Shown one piece after another: positions 1 through 4,192 of a stretch of DNA of 8,985 bases (its first letter is position 1; each line of letters begins with the position of its first letter). Under the pieces are notes generated by a model that saw only the letters and a program-made list of their open reading frames with translations, was not told the DNA's origin and made no database searches. The DNA is from an uncultured Collinsella sp. (GTDB lineage: Bacteria; Actinomycetota; Coriobacteriia; Coriobacteriales; Coriobacteriaceae): positions 1 to 8,985 of the forward strand of contig URWW01000047.1 in NCBI GenBank assembly GCA_900551665.1, in the 5' to 3' direction. Both the position numbers and the translations under genes were made by a program.

Positions 1-1
1 C

Positions 2-223
2 GGCTTCATCTACATGGACGGCAAGGAGATCGTCAACGCGGCGGAGGCGTACTACGCGCCCCCGTCCCAGCGGAACCTGAACCTGGTGTTCCAGTCCTAC
101 GCGCTGTGGCCCCACATGACTGTCTTTGAGAACGTGTCCTTCGGCCTGAAGATCAAGAAGATCCCCTCCGCGGAGATCGAAAAAATGGTTGCCAGCGCCC
201 TGGAACGGATGCAGATCGGCGGC
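2..223 (+). other. Fragment of an ABC-transporter ATP-binding protein (UgpC/PotA/FbpC type)
   Basis: This in-frame segment reads as the part of an ABC ATPase between Walker A and the signature motif. It shows a strand like GFIYMDGKEI, then the Q-loop block LVFQSYALWPHMTVFENV and FGLKIKKIPSAEI, typical of importer ATPases for sugars, polyamines or iron. Similarity fades near residue 70. The LSGGQ signature, Walker B and H-loop never follow, so it cannot be a working ATPase. The likely upstream Walker A lies outside the window. Codon choice (aac, ctg, cgg, atc) looks somewhat unlike the ClpB part, hinting at another source genome, but the segment is too short to prove it. Confidence 0.7.
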
Positions 224-1441
224 GAGAAGCTGCCGCATGATCTGCATGAGGCACATGCCCGGCTGAGCGAACGCGAACGGCGGCTTATGAACCGCGAGAA
301 AAACGAGAAGTTCCGCACGCGGCGTCATCTGCTGGCGTGGATGCGGTGGAAGTACAAGGGTATGTTTATCCGCCCGGTGGACAGCGCAGAGGAAATCGTG
401 CGCGAGGGCGAGGAACAGCTCGCCGAGCAAAAGGAGGCGGAGAACTCCCTCAAGGAGGAGGTTACTTCCGACGAGATTGCCGAGGTCGTGAGCTCGTGGA
501 CCGGCGTGCCGGTTGCCAAGATGATGCAGGGCGAACTTGAGAAGCTGTCGCGCCTCGAGGATCAGCTGCACGAGCGCGTCATCGGCCAGGACGAGGCCGT
601 GCGCGCAGTGGCCGCCGCCGTTCGCCGCAGCCGCGCAGGCCTGTCCGACCCCGATCGCCCCATCGGCAGCTTCTTCTTCCTTGGCCCCACCGGCGTGGGC
701 AAGACCGAACTGGCCAAGGCGCTTGCCGAGTGCCTGTTCGACGACGAGCGCGCGCTCGTGCGCATCGACATGTCCGAGTACATGGAGAAGTTCAGCGTCC
801 AGCGCCTCATCGGCGCGCCTCCCGGATACGTGGGGTACGACGAGGGCGGTCAACTCACCGAGGCGGTTCGCCGCAGGCCCTACTCCGTCATCCTGCTGGA
901 TGAGATGGAGAAGGCACACCCGGACGTGTTCAACGTGCTGTTGCAGGTGCTCGATGACGGTCGCCTCACCGACGGCCAGGGCCGCCAGGTGAGTTTCAAG
1001 AACACGATCATCATCATGACGAGCAACGTTGGTTCGAATGCGATCGCCGAGTACGCGGGCCGCGACGAGGCCGAGATGCGCCGTCTGGTGGACGAGGCCA
1101 TGAGCCATACGTTCAGGCCCGAGTTCCTGAACCGCATCGACGACATCGTGGTGTTCCACCCGCTCGGCATGGTCCAGATCGAGAAGATCGTCGACATCCA
1201 GCTCGCCGACGTGCGTGCGCGTCTGGCCAAGGAGCGCATGACGCTTACGATCGAGCCGCGCGCCAAGCGGGCTCTCGCCGAGGGCGGCTTGGACCCGGTG
1301 TTCGGTGCTCGCCCGCTCAAGCGCCTTATTCAGCGCGAGGTGGTCGACGCGATCGCGTGTGCCATCATCGACGGTCGCGTGCGCGAGGGCGACGAGGTGA
1401 AGATTGACGTCGACGGGGACGGCTCGTTCGTCGTCGCATAA
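2..1441 (+). CDS. clpB: ClpB C-terminal half joined to foreign N-terminal sequence (partial, probable chimera)
   Basis: The frame is open to the left edge, so the start is missing; residues below are counted from the first Met at base 14. Residues ~125-475 are the end of ClpB, the AAA+ disaggregase that threads aggregated proteins through its hexamer pore with DnaK. Visible are the tail of the middle domain, SSWTGVPVAKM, IGQDEAV, second-ring Walker A GPTGVGKT (224-231), pore loop GAPPGYVGY, Walker B ILLDE (D296, E297), sensor-1 region IIIMTSN, the FRPEFLNRID arginine region and sensor-2 GARPLKR. Full ClpB is about 860 residues; here the N-domain, first ATPase ring and most of the middle domain are absent. 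In their place residues 1-~70 look like an ABC transporter ATPase and ~71-~121 are unassigned. Because the second ring is intact and ends normally, the ClpB part is probably a real gene whose 5' part is replaced by misassembly or rearrangement. ClpB identity is sure; functionality of this frame is doubtful. Confidence 0.8.
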   Translation, partial: GFIYMDGKEIVNAAEAYYAPPSQRNLNLVFQSYALWPHMTVFENVSFGLKIKKIPSAEIEKMVASALERMQIGGEKLPHDLHEAHARLSERERRLMNREKNEKFRTRRHLLAWMRWKYKGMFIRPVDSAEEIVREGEEQLAEQKEAENSLKEEVTSDEIAEVVSSWTGVPVAKMMQGELEKLSRLEDQLHERVIGQDEAVRAVAAAVRRSRAGLSDPDRPIGSFFFLGPTGVGKTELAKALAECLFDDERALVRIDMSEYMEKFSVQRLIGAPPGYVGYDEGGQLTEAVRRRPYSVILLDEMEKAHPDVFNVLLQVLDDGRLTDGQGRQVSFKNTIIIMTSNVGSNAIAEYAGRDEAEMRRLVDEAMSHTFRPEFLNRIDDIVVFHPLGMVQIEKIVDIQLADVRARLAKERMTLTIEPRAKRALAEGGLDPVFGARPLKRLIQREVVDAIACAIIDGRVREGDEVKIDVDGDGSFVVA

Positions 1442-1460
1442 GAAATGCCGCATTGACGAT

Positions 1461-1497
1461 GGGCGCCGGTTGCGTGCTGCAGCCGGCGCCCGTTTTT
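1461..1497 (+). terminator. Rho-independent terminator after clpB
   Basis: A 9-bp perfect stem GGGCGCCGG (1461-1469) / CCGGCGCCC (1483-1491) is extended inward by one G-U and three more pairs with a 5-nt loop, and followed by five T at 1493-1497. It starts 20 nt after the clpB stop codon. Confidence 0.9.
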
Positions 1498-1573
1498 GGC
1501 TGGCTTGATGCGCGACTGCGGGTATGGAAGCAGCTGCAGCCGCTATCGTATATCCTGCTGATACAGAGAACTG

Positions 1574-1617
1574 AAAGGGTGCCGGCCCACGTGCGCTCGC
1601 ACGGAGGGTCGGCCTTT
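1574..1617 (+). promoter_or_regulatory. Leader stem-loop before the 51-residue small gene
   Basis: GCCGGCCC (1581-1588) pairs with GGGTCGGC (1606-1613) with one G-U. Inside it CGTGC (1590-1594) pairs with GCACG (1599-1603) around a GCTC loop. A weak outer AAAGGG/CCTTT pairing may extend the base. It ends a few bases before the Shine-Dalgarno site of the gene at 1633, so it would sit in the 5' untranslated RNA. It is followed by only three T, so an intrinsic terminator or attenuator is less likely than a stabilising or translation-controlling structure. No riboswitch class is recognised. Confidence 0.5.
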
Positions 1618-1632
1618 GTGAGGGGAGGGCTC

Positions 1633-1788
1633 ATGACCGAGCCGCAGAGGACGGGCGAGGAGGCTCGCGTTCCGGAGTACGACGATCCGTGCATCCGCGC
1701 GGAGAATGAGGACGACGACGGGTACGATCCGTATTCCGATCGCCGACCCGACCCCGAGCCCCTGTTCGAGCGCGACCCGTGGGCGTAG
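1633..1788 (+). CDS. Small acidic proline-rich protein, 51 residues, unknown function
   Basis: I do not recognise a family. The ATG at 1633 is chosen because GGAGG (1624-1628) lies just upstream; the frame is open further up to 1453 but that part crosses the clpB terminator and has no ribosome site. The product has 17 acidic against 6 basic residues and 8 prolines, with acidic runs such as ENEDDDG and an end FERDPWA. There is no signal peptide or membrane segment, so it is probably cytosolic and largely disordered. It stops 7 nt before gluQ, which lacks a clear ribosome site of its own, so the two are likely co-transcribed and translationally coupled. It could be a genuine small protein or mainly a leader that feeds ribosomes to gluQ. 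No functional claim beyond that is supported. Confidence 0.6.
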   Translation: MTEPQRTGEEARVPEYDDPCIRAENEDDDGYDPYSDRRPDPEPLFERDPWA

Positions 1789-1795
1789 CGGCCGC

Positions 1796-2854
1796 ATGAT
1801 GGGATCGGCAGAAAACTTCGAGGGTGCTCGCGGAGCGTTTTCGCAAACTGCGCGGGCGGCCGATGCGCGGCCGGTCGTTGGACGCTTCGCCCCGTCGCCG
1901 ACGGGACGCATGCACTTGGGGAACGTCGCGGCTTCGCTTTTGGCATGGCTTTCGGTCCGCAGCCAGGGTGGCAAGCTCGTGCTGCGTATCGAGGATCTGG
2001 ACGACCGTGCCCGCAGCGGTCCGTGGGCCGAGTTGCTCATGGACGATCTGCGCTGGTTGGGGCTCGAGTGGGATGAGGGTCCGTATTACCAGACCGAGCG
2101 GCTTGACCTCTATGAAGATGCGTTGCGTCGGCTCGACTCGCTTGGGCTGGTATACCCCTGTTTTTGCACGCGGGCCGAGCTCCATGCCGCGAGTGCCCCT
2201 CATGCCAGTGACGGCACGCCCGTGTATGCGGGGACGTGTCGGAATCTGACGCCTGGGCAGGTGGCGGAGCGCTCGGCTGTTCGGCCGCCCGCGATGCGCC
2301 TGAGGGTGCCTACGGCGGATGGCTCGGACGCGCTCGCCATGGCACCTCGCATGCCTGTAGCCTCGCCGTCGCGTACGGTGAGGTTCACCGACCGCACGTA
2401 TGGCGTGCATGTCGAGGACCTTGCACGTGAGTGCGGAGATTTTCTCGTGCGGCGCAGCGACGGCGTCTTTGCCTACCAACTCGCCGTCGTCGTGGACGAT
2501 GCCGCGATGGGTGTCACGGAGGTTGTGCGAGGCTGCGATTTATTGGGGTCGACGGCGCGTCAGCTGTATCTGCAGGACATGCTCGGCTATGGGCATCCCG
2601 AGTATGCACACGTTCCGCTGCTGGTGGCGCCGGACGGACGGCGCCTGTCCAAGCGCGATCGCGATCTCGATATGGGGGAGCTGCGCCGCCGCTTCGGCAC
2701 ATCTGGGAAGCTTTTGGGGCGCCTCGCGCATGCACTGGGCCTAAAGCCCGACGCCGCGCCCTGTTCCGCAGCGCACCTGGTCGAGGGATTCAGCTGGGAC
2801 CAAGTGCGAGCGCACCGCGATAACTTCGTGGTGGCGCCCGGTTTCTTGGGCTAG
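1796..2854 (+). CDS. gluQ: Glutamyl-Q tRNA(Asp) synthetase (GluQRS)
   Basis: GluQRS activates glutamate with ATP and transfers it to the queuosine base at position 34 of tRNA-Asp; it is a shortened GluRS paralogue without the anticodon-binding domain. The 352-residue product shows GRFAPSPTGRMHLGN (HIGH-type motif HLGN at 40-43), LRIEDLDDRARSG, the family's zinc ligands C122-x-C124 with Y144-x3-C148, the block FLVRRSDGVFAYQLAVVVDD, TEVVRGCDLL, and the KMSKS-type LSKRD (284-288). It ends soon after this, as expected for GluQRS and unlike full GluRS. It is somewhat longer than the roughly 300 residues usual for the family, because of a ~28-residue N-terminal extension and a loop near 180-200. 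ATG 1796 is taken as start (a second ATG follows at 1799); an in-frame ATG at 1706 would overlap the small gene. No strong Shine-Dalgarno site precedes it, suggesting coupling to the gene ending at 1788. No terminator is seen behind it. Confidence 0.93.
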   Translation: MMGSAENFEGARGAFSQTARAADARPVVGRFAPSPTGRMHLGNVAASLLAWLSVRSQGGKLVLRIEDLDDRARSGPWAELLMDDLRWLGLEWDEGPYYQTERLDLYEDALRRLDSLGLVYPCFCTRAELHAASAPHASDGTPVYAGTCRNLTPGQVAERSAVRPPAMRLRVPTADGSDALAMAPRMPVASPSRTVRFTDRTYGVHVEDLARECGDFLVRRSDGVFAYQLAVVVDDAAMGVTEVVRGCDLLGSTARQLYLQDMLGYGHPEYAHVPLLVAPDGRRLSKRDRDLDMGELRRRFGTSGKLLGRLAHALGLKPDAAPCSAAHLVEGFSWDQVRAHRDNFVVAPGFLG

Positions 2855-2878
2855 TTTTGAATTGTTGCTTCCGTGCCC

Positions 2879-2907
2879 TGGTCAAGCCCGCGGAAGTGCG
2901 TTATTAT
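2879..2907 (+). promoter_or_regulatory. Probable promoter of tRNA-Ser
   Basis: A -10 like TATTAT (2902-2907) lies 14 nt before the mature tRNA 5' end, and TGGTCA (2879-2884, 4 of 6 to the -35 consensus) is 17 nt upstream of it. Spacing and position fit a housekeeping sigma factor promoter for a short tRNA transcript. It is called by eye from sequence only. Confidence 0.5.
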
Positions 2908-2921
2908 CGTCTAGCTGTTCC

Positions 2922-3013
2922 GGAGAGCTGACCGAGAGGCCGAAGGTGCTCGCCTGCTAAGCGAGTAAGGGCCGCAAAGCCCTTCTGGGGTTCGAATCCC
3001 CAGCTCTCCGCCA
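2922..3013 (+). tRNA. tRNA-Ser (anticodon GCT)
   Basis: The acceptor arm GGAGAGC (2922-2928) pairs with GCTCTCC (3003-3009), then discriminator G and encoded CCA (3011-3013). The anticodon stem CTCGC/GCGAG encloses CTGCTAA with anticodon GCT at 2956-2958, which reads AGC/AGT serine codons. The long variable arm (about 2966-2985, containing AAGGGC..GCCCTT) marks the class II serine type. The T arm TGGGG / TTCGAAT / CCCCA is perfect. All parts are intact, so it should be functional. Its 3' end from the T loop on is repeated at 3179-3207. Confidence 0.97.
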
Positions 3014-3025
3014 GTCGAAATTAAG

Positions 3026-3052
3026 AAGCGAGCCCAGGAGGCTCGCTTTTTT
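3026..3052 (+). terminator. Rho-independent terminator after tRNA-Ser
   Basis: AAGCGAGCC (3026-3034) pairs with GGCTCGCTT (3040-3048) over a CAGGA loop, followed by a run of six T (3047-3052). It sits 12 nt past the tRNA CCA. It lies inside the duplicated 186-bp unit, so it may have arrived with that unit. Confidence 0.9.
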
Positions 3053-3057
3053 GTTGT

Positions 3058-3176
3058 CGCCCCGTGGATTCGAACTCCGTTAGGGGCGCGGAGCTGAGGA
3101 AACGGCGGAGCCGTTTTCCAGCGAAGCCCGCAAGCGCCGCAGGCGTGCAGCGGGAGGAGGGCGGCGCTAGCCGCCC
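3058..3176. repeat. Cluster of four GC-rich hairpins inside the tRNA-linked unit
   Basis: Four stem-loops follow each other with little space between. The first is CGCCCC (3058-3063)/GGGGCG (3083-3088). The second is GCT..GGAAACGGC/GCCGTTTTCC..AGC (3093-3122, one bulged T, loop GGA). The third is CCCGC (3127-3131)/GCGGG (3150-3154) with inner GCGCC/GGCGT. The fourth is a perfect GGGCGGC (3159-3165)/GCCGCCC (3170-3176) with loop GCTA. The density suggests a structured repeat element or RNA rather than chance. No protein frame is supported. I do not recognise a named repeat family. Confidence 0.6.
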
Positions 3177-3211
3177 GGCGAATCCCCAGCTCTCCGCCAG
3201 TTGAAATGATG

Positions 3212-3246
3212 CGCCCCCTGAGTTATTGCAGCTCAGGGGGCGTTTT
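3212..3246 (+). terminator. Rho-independent terminator behind the second tRNA 3' end copy
   Basis: An 11-bp perfect stem CGCCCCCTGAG (3212-3222) / CTCAGGGGGCG (3232-3242) with a 9-nt loop is followed by four T (3243-3246). It follows the duplicated tRNA end at the same kind of distance as the first terminator follows the real tRNA, which suggests it was the original tRNA terminator. Confidence 0.85.
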
Positions 3247-3504
3247 CTGTTTACTGTCTTTTACGGGCTGGTCCTGAGGAAATGGCAATCTTGGGCAAGA
3301 ATGACAGCTTGTCGGCGATTGCGCCGCGCATGAAAAGGCCTCCGGAGAGGGGCTCGAGATATGTTGCAGTGAAACTTGGGCTTTGTGAGTATCAGCTCCA
3401 TGACTTGAATCAAATCCGCAGGTAATTGCGGTGGTTGATTTCACGTCTACTCGGATGTTCCCTCATCCACTGCAACATTTCTCGCAGTCCGCCGGCGACC
3501 GCCG
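3247..3504. other. Intergenic stretch without a recognisable gene; contains an 11-bp inverted repeat
   Basis: No frame here looks like a known protein. G+C over 3241-3480 is about 50% by hand count, clearly below the genes on both sides. ATGTTGCAGTG (3361-3371) and its exact reverse complement (3468-3478) are 96 nt apart. On the minus strand the right arm begins a 22-codon frame (3478-3410) starting MLQWMREHPSRRE, and a further 26-codon frame starts MRGAIADKLSFLPK near 3333. Either may be debris of an old gene, but neither has support beyond being open. Confidence 0.4.
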
Positions 3505-3534
3505 AAAAACGCGCACCGCTACAGCGGTAGCGCG
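3505..3534 (-). terminator. Terminator overlapping the ferritin stop codon
   Basis: Read on the minus strand, CGCGC (3534-3530), a bulged T, ACCGC (3528-3524), loop TGTA, then GCGGT (3519-3515) and GCGCG (3514-3510) form a two-part 10-bp stem followed by five T (3509-3505). The stop codon TAG (3521-3519) lies in the loop and the following strand, so the hairpin uses the last three sense codons. Confidence 0.85.
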
Positions 3535-4037
3535 GTCATCTGCGTGTACACGCGTGCCTGATACTCGCGGTCCAGGTCGTACAGGCCCTTGGGATCGCTG
3601 CCAAACAGCTTCATCTTGGTCACCATGTCGCGGGCGTTGGCCTCCTCTTCGCCCTGCTCCTTCACGAAGTAGTCGAGCATGCGCAGGGCGCGGATGTCAT
3701 GCGCCTCGTGCGCGATTTCGTAGCAGCGGTGGATGAGGCTCGTGATGTACTCCTCGTGCGCGAGGCCCGCCTCGAGCGGCGCAAGGTCGTTTTCAAAGCG
3801 CATGTTGGGCTGATCGATGGCGAGCATGGTGGGCTTATAGTCGTTATCCAGCAGGTAGCGGCGCATGGCCATCGCGTGGTCGACTTCCTCTTTCACCTGG
3901 ATCTCGTACCAGTTGGCAAAACCTTTGAGACCCCGCTCCTCGTAGTAATCGGCAAAGGTGAGGTACAGGTATGCCGAGTACAGCTCCTTGTTGATCTGCT
4001 CTTCGAGTGCCTTGGCGACGCTTTCGTTCATGGCCAT
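3519..4037 (-). CDS. ftnA: Bacterial non-heme ferritin
   Basis: Ferritin oxidises Fe(II) and stores it as a ferric mineral in a 24-subunit cytosolic shell. The 172-residue length is normal. Ferroxidase ligands are visible: E18 and Y25 in the first helix (NKELYSAYLYL), E51 and H54 in KEEVDHAM, E95 or E96 in AHEEYI, and E127-Q128 with E131 in VKEQGEEEANA. There is no heme-binding Met pattern of bacterioferritin, and the short C-terminus lacks Dps features. ATG 4037 is chosen because AGAAGG lies 8 nt upstream; a second ATG (4031) is two codons in, and the frame's longer upstream extension runs into the neighbouring gene. It is divergent from the gene at 4193 and ends at its own terminator, so it is probably monocistronic. 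No Fur-type operator could be recognised. Confidence 0.95.
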   Translation of the reverse strand: MAMNESVAKALEEQINKELYSAYLYLTFADYYEERGLKGFANWYEIQVKEEVDHAMAMRRYLLDNDYKPTMLAIDQPNMRFENDLAPLEAGLAHEEYITSLIHRCYEIAHEAHDIRALRMLDYFVKEQGEEEANARDMVTKMKLFGSDPKGLYDLDREYQARVYTQMTALPL

Positions 4038-4075
4038 GTGCGATCCCTTCTCCGCGGTTATGGGTGCTGATGACC

Positions 4076-4081
4076 AGTATA
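4076..4081 (-). promoter_or_regulatory. Candidate -10 element of the ferritin gene
   Basis: On the minus strand TATACT (5 of 6 to consensus) lies 38 nt before the ATG at 4037. The -35 region 17-18 nt further up (GCAAAC or GGCAAA) is poor, so an activator or a short leader is possible. Confidence 0.4.
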
Positions 4082-4152
4082 AGTCTGCGCACGGACTCGT
4101 TTGCCGAATCGCCGCTTGCGAAACGCTTGGGCCCTCGGTGCATGCATGCGGG

Positions 4153-4158
4153 TACAAT
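4153..4158 (+). promoter_or_regulatory. Candidate -10 element of the DUF2207 gene
   Basis: TACAAT lies 34 nt before the ATG at 4193. The best -35-like hexamer, TTGGGC (4127-4132), is 20 nt upstream, which is wider than usual. A perfect 10-bp palindrome GCATGCATGC (4140-4149) fills part of the spacer. Confidence 0.3.
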
Positions 4159-4192
4159 GTGCGCATGTTCGACTCGGAGAAAGGCGGCTTGC

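Larger units (their letters stand above)
2993..3207 (+). mobile_element. tRNA-Ser 3'-end duplication flanking a ~186-bp non-coding unit (att-like)
   Basis: The last 23 bp of the tRNA gene region (2993-3015: half of the T loop, T stem, acceptor strand, GCCA and GT) recur exactly at 3179-3201. With one mismatch the match runs on to 3021 and 3207 respectively (28 of 29). This is the pattern left when an integrative element inserts into a tRNA 3' end: attL rebuilds the tRNA and attR carries the displaced old 3' end. The second copy is followed by its own terminator (3212-3246), which may be the ancestral one. No integrase or any other gene lies between, so it is either a relic deleted down to its ends, a non-autonomous element, or the end of a broken second tRNA-Ser copy. 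Confidence 0.55.

Noticed and set aside
2922..3207. Second functional tRNA-Ser at the repeat copy
   Set aside because: Only the 3' part (half T loop, T stem strand, acceptor strand) is copied at 3179-3207; there is no anticodon arm or 5' acceptor strand upstream of it.
2993..3207. CRISPR-like repeat pair
   Set aside because: There are only two copies, one of them being part of a tRNA gene, and no regular spacers or cas genes.
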